From a virus, in IMG/VR virus record IMGVR_UViG_3300042894_006198, positions 1-64,000 of that record: 64,000 nt of DNA. The stretch is one strand, 5' to 3'. The position numbers were made by a program, and so were the translations under genes. Positions 18,762-26,064 of this stretch are shown in pieces. Under the pieces are notes generated by a model. That model had not been told where the DNA came from and searched no databases. It saw nothing but the letters and a program-made list of their open reading frames with translations. Positions within the stretch are counted from its first letter, which is position 1. Each line of letters opens with the position of its first letter.

Positions 18762-19463
18762 CTATTTGCATTTGGCTAACCTTAAAAACATTAATAAATT
18801 AATCCAAGCATAACCATAGTCAAATTCGTACCATTTTTGACTTAGTTTTATACTTGCAGGGTCATTATGATGATTATTGTGTAATTCTTCTCCCCCAATT
18901 AAAATAGCAATTGGGAATATATTTTTGGATTTGTCATTGGTATTGTTGTTACGATAACCCACGTAGTGCCCAACACCGTTAATAACACCAGCAGCCCAAA
19001 AAGGAATCCATGCCATTTGGATGAGCCAAATAACAATACCCCAACCGTTAAAAATAAGGGTATTAATAATAAGAAGTAATATGATGCCATGTGTTGTATA
19101 TTTACTATAAAGGTTATTCTCAATCCAATCATTAGGTGAACCTACACCATACTGATTTAACATTTTTTTATCTTTTGATGCTTCGTTATATAACCATGCA
19201 CCTAAAAATAAAACTTTTAATATACCAAAAACATGTGGACTATGTGGGTCACCTTCTTTTTCTGTATATCGATGGTGTTTACGATGTATAGCTACCCATT
19301 CTTTTGTAATCATACTTGTGGTCAACCATAACCAAAAACGCATAAAGTGAGTAATAACAGGATGGAAAGTTACACCACGATGTGCTTGACCACGATGAAG
19401 ATAAAGTGTTACACAAAGTATTGTTATATGGGTTGCTATTAGAGTATAGATTAATTCTACCAT
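18762..19463 (-). CDS. Membrane fatty-acid (acyl-lipid/acyl-CoA type) desaturase (233 aa)
   Basis: Role known for the family: di-iron membrane enzymes that insert a double bond into fatty acyl chains using O2 and an electron donor. Seen: all histidine boxes are present: H23-x4-H28 (HRGQAH), H60-x2-HH64 (HRKHH), an extra His in GVGHYVGY (H166), and H195-x2-HH199 (HNNHH). Hydrophobic segments near 5-20, 35-50, 125-150 and 150-165 suit a four-helix membrane enzyme. At 233 residues it is short for the family, with little beyond the core. No ferredoxin or cytochrome b5 domain is fused, so a host donor is needed. Lipid desaturases are known auxiliary genes of cyanophages. Inference: it alters host membrane fluidity during infection. 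Gene context (protease upstream, 54-residue protein downstream) is compact. Confidence 0.9.
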   Translation of the reverse strand: MVELIYTLIATHITILCVTLYLHRGQAHRGVTFHPVITHFMRFWLWLTTSMITKEWVAIHRKHHRYTEKEGDPHSPHVFGILKVLFLGAWLYNEASKDKKMLNQYGVGSPNDWIENNLYSKYTTHGIILLLIINTLIFNGWGIVIWLIQMAWIPFWAAGVINGVGHYVGYRNNNTNDKSKNIFPIAILIGGEELHNNHHNDPASIKLSQKWYEFDYGYAWINLLMFLRLAKCK

Positions 19464-19505
19464 GCTCTAGTATTTACTCTTAATGAAATTTAAATATATA
19501 TGACT

Positions 19506-21122
19506 TTAGGATAAGGTTATTGCGCCATTTGTGACGCTTAAACCATTTGAAATATAGCCATCAGTAGCTACATTGTATGGATTATAGATGATTCTGTTAT
19601 TGCCACCAACTAACGAATAAGGAGTGTTATAACTTGTAGCGTTTCCAACATCATACATATTGTTTGTTGTACAATTTTGTATTAAAAAGTTTTTTGCCTG
19701 TGTTGGTGTTAAGTTAGGGTATGCTTCTAGTATGCAAGCCAATAATCCCGTAACTTGAGGTGCAGCCATTGAAGTACCCGAAATTTTCATTAAATTATTA
19801 TTTGAATTGTAAGGCGAGGGAACTACAGGAACACCTGAATTAGCAATATCATTTGATCCATTATTATCTTTAGATGACACACCCATTATAAAGGTTCCAG
19901 GCGCATAAACATGCACCCCAGGCCCTTGCTCACTGCTTGTATTTCTACGTTCTATATTAGTTTCATATGCTGTTGATAGGTTACCTGCAACGATTGCGTA
20001 ACGGGCACCTGGGCAACCACCACGGTGATATTGCGAATCAGAATAACCACCCCATGTATTGTTATAATCAGGACCGCCAAATACTTCAATTTTAGAATTG
20101 TTATTACCCGCTGCAACTACAACATGGATACCTGCATTAACCATATCTAAAACTTCAGCCTCGTAAGTAGCTGAATAATAAGAATGGTAATACAATCCAC
20201 CAATAACAAAACCCATCCAACCATAATTAGTTTTCATTTCATTTAGCGTTGTATAATCAGTTCCACGATAATATGTTGTGCCACGATAAAAAATTTGTGA
20301 GGGTAAAAGTGAACTACCTTCAGTTACATATGATCCCCAACTCATATTAACAACTGTGGGTCTTTTAAATCCTGTAGCAGGGTCAATTGGTTTATTAATA
20401 TGCCATAATCGAATAACATCAAAAATATCTGTACCTGATATACCACCACCTTCACTACCTGCTAAAGCATCAAACTTAACTGCATAAATTCGTGCGTTTT
20501 TACCCCAACCTTGCGTCAATCCTGAAGCAGTGCTTGCAACATGCGAACCATGTCCATCATAATCTAAGTAAAAATTTGCGCTTTGAGTGCCTGGTAAACC
20601 GCTTGCAGTATACCAATTGATTTGTTGTAATCTAGAATTTCCGTTACTATCTAACCATTCATAATGCGTAGGGGTAATTCCTGAATCTTGTATAACGATA
20701 TCCACTCCACGACCTGTTAACGTGTAGTCATAAGTGCTATTAATTGATGTTAAGTTGTTTGCAGCTAACCATGGGTCTGCTCGTCTAATACATCTTGCAA
20801 AAGCCCAATTCATATCTGACGATGTAATGTTAGATGTTTTAGTAAATGTATGTTGCTCAGATGTAGTTCTTCTAATAATAACGTTTGGATTTAGGTGAGG
20901 TGGAATTTCAACAGATTCTACTCGTGGGTCATTTTTAAGTTTTTCTGCTTCTTCATCAGTAAGTGCATAATGAGTAATTCGTTCACTCATTGGACGATAG
21001 TTAGCAATATCTACCGATCTATCAGGAATTGTTTCGCTGCCATTTTGACTTAAAAGTTCATCATGTAAACTGTCAAAATCTGCAGCATCTTTTATAACGA
21101 CAGCATACTCTTTTTGTTCCAT
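19506..21122 (-). CDS. Subtilisin-like serine protease (S8) with I9-like propeptide (538 aa)
   Basis: Seen: residues ~1-78 look like an inhibitor-I9-type propeptide (YAVVIKDAADF, then ALTDEEAEKLKNDPRVESVE). The catalytic domain has Asp146 (VIQDSGI), His191 (DGHGSHVAS), oxyanion Asn340 (VVAAGNNN) and Ser451 (ISGTSMAAPQ), so the full triad is intact. There is no signal peptide. After the catalytic domain a ~50-residue tail ends GYISNGLSVTNGAITLS, resembling the start-type motif GLTITGGLRV of the nearby 63-residue fibre-like protein. An AAGG ribosome site lies 7 bases upstream, and the 116-residue gene ends 8 bases before. Inference: a virion-associated or assembly protease, possibly cutting fibre or host surface proteins. 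It is unrelated to the prohead protease gp21 at 24174. Confidence 0.92.
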   Translation of the reverse strand: MEQKEYAVVIKDAADFDSLHDELLSQNGSETIPDRSVDIANYRPMSERITHYALTDEEAEKLKNDPRVESVEIPPHLNPNVIIRRTTSEQHTFTKTSNITSSDMNWAFARCIRRADPWLAANNLTSINSTYDYTLTGRGVDIVIQDSGITPTHYEWLDSNGNSRLQQINWYTASGLPGTQSANFYLDYDGHGSHVASTASGLTQGWGKNARIYAVKFDALAGSEGGGISGTDIFDVIRLWHINKPIDPATGFKRPTVVNMSWGSYVTEGSSLLPSQIFYRGTTYYRGTDYTTLNEMKTNYGWMGFVIGGLYYHSYYSATYEAEVLDMVNAGIHVVVAAGNNNSKIEVFGGPDYNNTWGGYSDSQYHRGGCPGARYAIVAGNLSTAYETNIERRNTSSEQGPGVHVYAPGTFIMGVSSKDNNGSNDIANSGVPVVPSPYNSNNNLMKISGTSMAAPQVTGLLACILEAYPNLTPTQAKNFLIQNCTTNNMYDVGNATSYNTPYSLVGGNNRIIYNPYNVATDGYISNGLSVTNGAITLS

Positions 21123-21130
21123 AATTTACC

Positions 21131-21481
21131 TTATACTATGTTGCCATTTAAATTAACCCAATTATTGTTGGCGTAACCTTGAAATTGGTTGGTAGTGCTG
21201 TTATATACTAAGTCGCCATTCATTGGAGTAAGGTTCGCAATTTGTGCAGTTGTAAAACTTCTTAATCTTAGAGGAGAGTTTGTTACAACAACTGCAGCAC
21301 CTGCAGTGAGGTTTATATTTGTATTGGAAGATAAAGTTGGGACACCATTACCTGTACTTGCAAAATTAGCTGCCAATACATTACCTGTAAAATTTATGTG
21401 CGGTGAACTCATATCAATGTTACCTGAGTTATCCGCAGTAAAAAATAATCCGTTACTATTTGCTGTAATTGTGCTTGCCAT
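21131..21481 (-). CDS. Small fibre-like protein with TNQFQGYANNNWVNL C-terminus (116 aa)
   Basis: Seen: beta/Asn-rich N-terminal half (NSNGLFFTADNSGNIDMSS) and a C-terminal block TPMNGDLVYNSTTNQFQGYA followed by NNWVNLNG. This 'A..G.LVYNSTTN.FQGY..G.W..L' pattern is frequent at the ends of phage tail fibres and other phage surface proteins. At 116 residues it is a stand-alone version. It sits 12 bases after the 63-residue gene and 8 bases before the protease gene, so the three are co-transcribed. Inference: a small virion surface or fibre-tip component, or a substrate or anchor for the protease. The ribosome site is weak. Confidence 0.72.
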   Translation of the reverse strand: MASTITANSNGLFFTADNSGNIDMSSPHINFTGNVLAANFASTGNGVPTLSSNTNINLTAGAAVVVTNSPLRLRSFTTAQIANLTPMNGDLVYNSTTNQFQGYANNNWVNLNGNIV

Positions 21482-21493
21482 AATATTTCTACT

Positions 21494-21685
21494 TTAAGGT
21501 GGAGTTATTCCCCATGATGAATTACTTAATATGCTTATTGTAACATTAGCGTTTACAGTTACAGGACTACTTTGAGTTTCTAACCCCGAATTAATAGTAT
21601 AGTTACTAGTATAGGGATTAGGCAAAGTAATTTCATCTTGTACTCTAAGTCCACCTGTTATTGTTAAGCCTGCTTTTACTAACAT
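21494..21685 (-). CDS. Small fibre-like structural protein (63 aa)
   Basis: Seen: MLVKAGLTITGGLRVQDEIT followed by Asn/Ser/Thr-rich beta-type sequence ending SSWGITPP. The opening resembles the repeat start of phage fibre proteins (GLTVTGxLxV). A GATAAATA box ends 5 bases before the ATG and no ribosome site is seen between, so it may be translated from a leaderless late message. It is first in the cassette that continues with the 116-residue protein, protease and desaturase. The function is not recognisable beyond likely virion association. Confidence 0.65.
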   Translation of the reverse strand: MLVKAGLTITGGLRVQDEITLPNPYTSNYTINSGLETQSSPVTVNANVTISILSNSSWGITPP

Positions 21686-21690
21686 GATAA

Positions 21691-21698
21691 TATTTATC
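21691..21698 (-). promoter_or_regulatory. Candidate late promoter GATAAATA
   Basis: Minus-strand GATAAATA with 5 bases (TTATC) to the ATG of the 63-residue gene. It lies just downstream of the capsid-gene terminator, as expected for the promoter of a new transcription unit (protease/desaturase cassette). Confidence 0.6.
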
Positions 21699-21710
21699 TA
21701 AGATATAATT

Positions 21711-21739
21711 AAAAAAAGGGTACTAAAAAGTACCCTTTT
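21711..21739 (-). terminator. Strong terminator after major capsid gene
   Basis: AAAAGGGTACT-loop-AGTACCCTTTT gives an 11-bp perfect stem with a 4-base loop, continuing into TTTTTTT on the minus strand. It lies 25 bases after the gp23 stop codon. Because the stem is flanked by A and T runs it could also work in the plus direction. Confidence 0.9.
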
Positions 21740-21763
21740 AAACTTAAGATTCCAAATGTTTGA

Positions 21764-22975
21764 TTATTGGAAGCTAACGTTTTGAACTGCAATCTCACCA
21801 ACGTAGTCAGCAGCATTACCAAAAGATGATGCTGTATTTGTTAACTCGATATATCCATAGCGAGTCATAAAGCTAACTACAGGCTCGAATGTTGTTGGAT
21901 CTAGAACAACGCCACTGCTCATCAATGGAATGTATGGGCAATAGAACGCTGCTGCATCGGTCTCACTTGAACCTTTGTATCCAACTAATACTGATGTACC
22001 TGTTGGTGCATAGCTATCAACGAACACACGCATTGCGTTATTCAATGTACCAACAAGCTTTGTATTTGTTGGTGCTTCGAATGTACCTTCTGTGGTACGT
22101 GCAAATGCTGATGTTGTAGCACTTTGGAGAATTGTCAAGCTCTCGCTTGAAACAACTGCCCAATTACCTGCGCCACGGCGTGTACGCTGAGCGATCAAGT
22201 TTGCAACACGGTTGATTAATACTGCAAGAGCAGCATGCTCGTCACCGACGAATGTTGCTGTACCTGATACGGTAGCTTGGTTGTATGTAAACTCAGTTGC
22301 TGCAAGACTGCGTAATGATAAGAGAATTTCCTGATCAATTTCAGCAGTAATTTCTTGTGCAAGTGCTGCCATGATTTCAGCTTCAACATCGATACCGTGT
22401 TGTGACTGTGCATCTTGTGCAGCTTCAAATGTCCAACGTGCTTGCAACTTACGTGACTTAGCTTCAACAGCCTGACGTAAGATCTGTACGCTGATTTGAC
22501 GGCCACCACTACCTTCAAGAACGCTTGTATCAGCAGCTACGTAACGTGTTTGGTTTGTGTTAACAACACCTGCTGTTACGCTACTTGCTGATGAGTAAGC
22601 TTGTGCAATCTTGAATGGTGATAATGCTTCTTCACCTGCTACTGTGCTTGTTGCTGCAGCACTTGTATCGTTCATGTTATTAGCATAACGAACACGCAAT
22701 GTATGGATCTGACCAACAGGTCCTGTCATTGGCTGTACACCAACTAACTCGTTAGCAATAACGGTTGGCATAACACGGCGAATAACGGGAAGAATTACAC
22801 GGTTAAGTGTAGCAATGTTACCTGCTGTAGTTGTTCCTGCACTGCTTTCCTGAAGCAACTGCTTGCGGGTGTTTTCTAAGATTACACCCATTGTTGAACG
22901 GCGAGTTCCTTTGAGACCTTCTAGAAGGGCTTCTTTTGTCTCACCCCAACGGCTTTCTAATAGTACTTTAGACAT
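21764..22975 (-). CDS. gp23: Major capsid protein gp23 (403 aa)
   Basis: Role: forms the hexamers of the T4-type head after cleavage by gp21. Seen: start chosen at the ATG giving MSKVLLESRWGETKEALLEG because AGGAG precedes it by 10 bases; an upstream in-frame start exists but would overlap gp22. The family signature TLNRVILPVIRRVMPTVIAN followed by ELVGVQPMTGPVGQIHTLR lies at residues ~57-96. A fitting T4 protease site (L/I-x-E) is LLQE/SSAG at Glu43, just ahead of it, which would leave a ~360-residue mature protein. It is shorter than T4 gp23 (521 aa), in line with marine T4-like relatives. It is last of the head operon and followed by a strong terminator. Confidence 0.95.
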   Translation of the reverse strand: MSKVLLESRWGETKEALLEGLKGTRRSTMGVILENTRKQLLQESSAGTTTAGNIATLNRVILPVIRRVMPTVIANELVGVQPMTGPVGQIHTLRVRYANNMNDTSAAATSTVAGEEALSPFKIAQAYSSASSVTAGVVNTNQTRYVAADTSVLEGSGGRQISVQILRQAVEAKSRKLQARWTFEAAQDAQSQHGIDVEAEIMAALAQEITAEIDQEILLSLRSLAATEFTYNQATVSGTATFVGDEHAALAVLINRVANLIAQRTRRGAGNWAVVSSESLTILQSATTSAFARTTEGTFEAPTNTKLVGTLNNAMRVFVDSYAPTGTSVLVGYKGSSETDAAAFYCPYIPLMSSGVVLDPTTFEPVVSFMTRYGYIELTNTASSFGNAADYVGEIAVQNVSFQ

Positions 22976-23003
22976 TTCTATTTTATCTCCTGTATATGTC
23001 AAA

Positions 23004-24107
23004 TTAAAGCCCTGCCAAACGTTTGATCGCAATCACGTTATCACGCTCTTCCTCGACTTCAACATCTTTCTTAACGGCAGATTTATCACCTGTTACTGCA
23101 ACACTTTCAGCAATCATTTGCTTTTTAGGAGCAGGTTTATCTGCACCTTGGTTTAGTACGGCAGGTAGATACTTATCATATGCAGACTTTAACTTTCCTG
23201 TCTGCACACTTTCGAGCAAGCCCTTCATTACCACGGCTTTTTCTTCATTTAATGTACCTAGCAATTCTGCCATGGTTTTTTCACGAAGATTACTTTCCTT
23301 AATAATTCGAACTTCACGCTCTTTACTTTCAACTAAAGTTTTAGCTTTCTTTACTTCAGTAATGGATTCAGCCAATTTCTTGTCTTTATCAGCTAATTGC
23401 ACTAATAATTTACGTGTTTCAGCTTTCTCATTGAGATGCGTTGCACTAAATTCTGTAGCAAATGCTTCAAATAAACGACGACCAAAGGTGTTTTCACGTG
23501 CAACCTTAATGTCTTCTTTTAATTGACTTAATTCACCCTTAAGATGTTTAGTAACACTTTCGTTTAGACGTTTAGCACTTTCAGCAATAAATTTTGCCTT
23601 AAGTGTTTCTAATTGTGTACGTGCCTCAGCTACAAGTTTTACTTTAGCCTCAACAACTGCTTTCTTGTCCTCTGAGAATTCTTTAATCTCACGTGCAAGT
23701 GCATGTACAACGAACTGTTCTAATTTTTCACGACCTTCCATCTGCGCTTGACGATCACTACGCAATTCTTTAATTTCTTCTGCTAACTTAGTTACCATGA
23801 AATCATTGAATTTGCGAGCATTCTCACGTAGCGCAACTTTAGCTTTAACACGGTCTTCATTCATTGCTTTACGCTCTTCATGAAATTCCGAAATCTCAGC
23901 CTCAAGTCCTGCTGATACCATCTTATCAAGGGCTTCCACCATTACATTTTTGTCATGCTCGTACTTACTTGCGTATTCTTCACGCAATTCAGCACGTACT
24001 TGCTCACGTGCTTCATTCAACTTTGACTCCCAAGCCTCGTTAATTGCTCGACCTGTGTCTTCGTTGATGATGCCGTTATCAAGCAATGGCTTAATAGCAT
24101 CAAACAT
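23004..24107 (-). CDS. gp22: Prohead core scaffold gp22 (367 aa)
   Basis: Role: main internal scaffold of the prohead, degraded by gp21 during maturation. Seen: almost wholly charged helix with high coiled-coil tendency. Four related ~35-residue units lie in residues ~60-210 (AEISEFHEERKA, AEEIKELRSDRQ, AREIKEFSEDKK, KGELSQLKEDIK). A gp22-like block GRRLFEAFATEFSATHLNE follows near 220. Candidate gp21 sites of the form I-x-E occur at FIAE/S (Glu176) and MIAE/S (Glu334). An AGGGGA ribosome site precedes the ATG. It lies between gp21 and gp23 in the canonical T4 order. The C-terminus is basic/acidic and probably flexible. Confidence 0.92.
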   Translation of the reverse strand: MFDAIKPLLDNGIINEDTGRAINEAWESKLNEAREQVRAELREEYASKYEHDKNVMVEALDKMVSAGLEAEISEFHEERKAMNEDRVKAKVALRENARKFNDFMVTKLAEEIKELRSDRQAQMEGREKLEQFVVHALAREIKEFSEDKKAVVEAKVKLVAEARTQLETLKAKFIAESAKRLNESVTKHLKGELSQLKEDIKVARENTFGRRLFEAFATEFSATHLNEKAETRKLLVQLADKDKKLAESITEVKKAKTLVESKEREVRIIKESNLREKTMAELLGTLNEEKAVVMKGLLESVQTGKLKSAYDKYLPAVLNQGADKPAPKKQMIAESVAVTGDKSAVKKDVEVEEERDNVIAIKRLAGL

Positions 24108-24173
24108 TTGTATGTTCCCCTATAGTGGTTAGTCCGTATAACCCCGAACTGACGGGTATTAGTAAAGTTGAAA

Positions 24174-24818
24174 TCATTTTAATTTCAACTCCTTAATTAA
24201 GTTAACAACAGATTCTTTTAGATATTTTTGAACTTGTGAATCCTTATCTAATTTACTATTCTTTAAGTTTTCTAGCACACGATGACCACCTTTCATGTTC
24301 ATCAGACCTTCATAGATAGCTTTAGGATAAGCATTTGGTGCACTTGGTTGTGCTACAATGTCAACCGTTACAATTTCAAAATCGCTTACACGACCATTCA
24401 TATCATTGACATTGCCACTACCACGACTAGAAACACCTAACTTTACGCCACTCTCTAACATGGTTGAAACTAAATTTCCCATTGGTGTAGGTAATATTTT
24501 TAACTTACCATAACCATTAGGACCATCCATCCACATGTTAACAATCATATGGGATACACGATCTAAGTTAATCTTTAAATCATCAGGATGATCGACTTCA
24601 CCTAGTACGCTATATCCCTCTGTGATTTGAGCATTAAGTGTTTCCACCGCACGTTCAATTTCATCAACAGGATAAACACGCTCATTTGCATTTTTTACAC
24701 CACCTTGTATGAAAATACCTTTCATATAAAGTGCTTTGGTTTTTTCATCACCTTCTTTGACAGATTCAAGAATTAATCCTGCTCTGTCAAATGTAAGGTG
24801 TTCACGCAAATATGCCAT
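24174..24818 (-). CDS. gp21: Prohead maturation protease gp21 (214 aa)
   Basis: Role: serine protease that cleaves capsid, core and vertex proteins after prohead assembly. Seen: family core YMKGIFIQGGVKNANERVYP (31-50), His77 in LGEVDHPDD, and Ser130/Ser131 in KLGVSSRGSG, the expected catalytic His and Ser region, with Asp153 in TVDIVAQPSAPNA as a possible third member. Length and order (gp67-like, gp21, gp22, gp23) agree with T4 and marine relatives. The C-terminal ~40 residues are basic and helical and may be trimmed by self-cleavage. An AAGGAT site overlaps the end of the upstream gene, with a 14-base gap between genes. Confidence 0.93.
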   Translation of the reverse strand: MAYLREHLTFDRAGLILESVKEGDEKTKALYMKGIFIQGGVKNANERVYPVDEIERAVETLNAQITEGYSVLGEVDHPDDLKINLDRVSHMIVNMWMDGPNGYGKLKILPTPMGNLVSTMLESGVKLGVSSRGSGNVNDMNGRVSDFEIVTVDIVAQPSAPNAYPKAIYEGLMNMKGGHRVLENLKNSKLDKDSQVQKYLKESVVNLIKELKLK

Positions 24819-24832
24819 TATCTAAATTATCC

Positions 24833-25675
24833 TTATCGTACAATCTTCTTAACAGATTTTTTACTTTCTGCTACAGGACTGTGCTTATCTGATGCTGCAT
24901 CTTTTGTTACAGGTTTTGGTGTTGACTCACCTTTTTCATTGAAGGTGCTGCCTGGGGCATTTTTTGCACCACTCATCAAATCACCACCCTGCTTTAAATA
25001 ACCTGTGTTTGCTTTAGGACTTGTTGGTACACTCTCAGGATTACCTGAAAAATTTACAGGATTTGCACCTGTTTGTACAACTTTAGGCTTTGTCAATGCA
25101 GGACTCTTTCTGTTAGCACCATGGTCACCACCTTTTGCAAATTTGTCATATGTCTGACCACCAACTTGCTTAAGGTCTACAGCTTCAGCAACCATGCTTT
25201 CACCTTCTTCCTCTTCTTCTTCGCCTTCTTCTTCCTCTTCCTCGCCCATGTCACCCATCATTGCTTCAAATTCAGCCATGAGTTCATCAAGCTTATCTTC
25301 TAAATCTTGGATGTCGCCTTTAGTTGCAGGTGCTTCATCATCACCACCCATATCATCATCCATATCCATGTCAGCAGCATCTGCGTCCATATCAGCAACA
25401 TCAGCATCCATATCAGCAGCATCAGTATCGAAATCCATATCCTCGATTTCATCTTCTTCTTCATCTGCTTCCATCATGCCATGCATACCTGCTTCTTCAT
25501 TTTCAATCTCATCTAAGAGATCAGTTGACATGTCTTCGTTAACTTCTTCGTCCATAAGACTTTCGTAAATTTCACGTGACTTCTCAACTACAATCTCGTG
25601 AAACAATTGTTCTGCACGCTCTTGATCCTCATTGATAATAAGATCAATTAGCTTTTCAAATTTTGCTGTAGACAT
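24833..25675 (-). CDS. Acidic prohead core protein, gp67-like (280 aa)
   Basis: Seen: the N-terminal helix KFEKLIDLIINEDQERAEQL then FHEIVVEKSREIYESL resembles the start of T4 gp67 (a short N-terminal helix followed by an acidic tail). Residues ~44-160 are extremely acidic, including a run of Asp-Met-Asp-Ala repeats and Glu-rich blocks. Residues ~165-280 are Lys/Pro/Ser-rich and disordered, ending KSVKKIVR. It lies exactly where T4 has gp67/gp68, between portal and gp21, but is far longer (T4 gp67 is 80 residues), so it may combine both roles. AAGGAG sits 8 bases upstream, immediately after a hairpin. Inference: internal head core component processed to small acidic peptides. Confidence 0.82.
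   Translation of the reverse strand: MSTAKFEKLIDLIINEDQERAEQLFHEIVVEKSREIYESLMDEEVNEDMSTDLLDEIENEEAGMHGMMEADEEEDEIEDMDFDTDAADMDADVADMDADAADMDMDDDMGGDDEAPATKGDIQDLEDKLDELMAEFEAMMGDMGEEEEEEGEEEEEEGESMVAEAVDLKQVGGQTYDKFAKGGDHGANRKSPALTKPKVVQTGANPVNFSGNPESVPTSPKANTGYLKQGGDLMSGAKNAPGSTFNEKGESTPKPVTKDAASDKHSPVAESKKSVKKIVR
25366..25428 (-). repeat. Three tandem 21-bp units encoding acidic heptads
   Basis: Three adjacent 21-base units with only a few differences encode (A/V)ADMDAD-type heptads in the core protein. Such a run can gain or lose units by slippage without a frameshift. Confidence 0.8.
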
Positions 25676-25691
25676 TTAATATATTCTCCTT

Positions 25692-25723
25692 AGGTAAATG
25701 GCTTGTGCTAGATTTATTTACCT
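25692..25723 (-). promoter_or_regulatory. 8-bp hairpin directly upstream of a ribosome site
   Basis: On the minus strand AGGTAAAT and ATTTACCT pair perfectly around a 16-base loop. The 3' arm ends next to AAGGAG of the gp67-like gene. The stem leaves the AAGGAG itself unpaired, so it may protect or position the site rather than hide it. The 5' arm also overlaps a GTAAATAA sequence similar to a late promoter box. Confidence 0.5.
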
Positions 25724-25731
25724 CATATCCT

Positions 25732-25761
25732 AAAAAACATAGCTAAATGTGCTATTTTTTT
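25732..25761 (-). terminator. Possible weak bidirectional terminator
   Basis: ATAGC/GCTAT stem around a 7-base loop, flanked by six A on one side and seven T on the other (plus-strand view), so the hairpin can extend through A-T pairs with one bulged base. It lies in the 151-base gap between the 74-residue gene and the gp67-like gene. A second hairpin, AATTAATAC with GTATTAATT around a 4-base loop (25796-25817), precedes it on the minus strand. Either could lower read-through or stabilise mRNA ends. Confidence 0.45.
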
Positions 25762-25826
25762 ACGTTTTTTATGAAAATATACAAATTGTAATAGAAATTA
25801 ATACGATTGTATTAATTATAATAATT

Positions 25827-26051
25827 TTATAAACCACCCTCAGGAGCAGGAGGTGAGTATTGTTTTCTTATTTTTTTCAAACTTTCAGCACGTTCATACG
25901 TTCTAACTTCTTTAAAACGTCTAATTTTATTGATGGCAGCAAACGTTAAACCTTTAGTTTTACGTGACTCACCCCAACGTGGTTGACTATGATCATCTTC
26001 CACATCTTGCATGCCCTTTGGCGCAGCGTTATAAAATTCCATTAAGTACAT
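25827..26051 (-). CDS. Conserved-type small protein after portal (74 aa)
   Basis: Seen: start chosen at 26051 (MYLMEFYNAAPKGMQDVEDD), because a longer in-frame reading would run inside the portal gene; an alternative ATG lies three codons on. The protein is basic: KTKGLTFAAINKIRRFKEVR followed by YERAESLKKIRKQY, ending APEGGL. GATAAATA lies 5 bases before the ATG, and the portal stop overlaps the region just upstream. A comparable small ORF follows the portal in several T4-like marine phages, to my recollection, without a known function. Inference: a minor head-assembly or core protein, co-expressed with gp20. Confidence 0.72.
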   Translation of the reverse strand: MYLMEFYNAAPKGMQDVEDDHSQPRWGESRKTKGLTFAAINKIRRFKEVRTYERAESLKKIRKQYSPPAPEGGL

Positions 26052-26056
26052 AACTT

Positions 26057-26064
26057 TATTTATC
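26057..26064 (-). promoter_or_regulatory. Candidate late promoter GATAAATA
   Basis: Minus-strand GATAAATA immediately after the gp20 stop codon, 5 bases before the ATG of the 74-residue gene. It gives a near-leaderless transcript if used as in T4. Confidence 0.5.

Noticed and set aside
22976-23032. Longer N-terminus for gp23 (19 extra residues)
   Set aside because: It would overlap gp22, the extra residues do not match the family, and AGGAG fits the downstream ATG.
25194-25568. 124-residue Ser-rich frame opposite the acidic core protein
   Set aside because: It is a by-product of the GAN/GAA/GAT-rich acidic codons read from the other strand.
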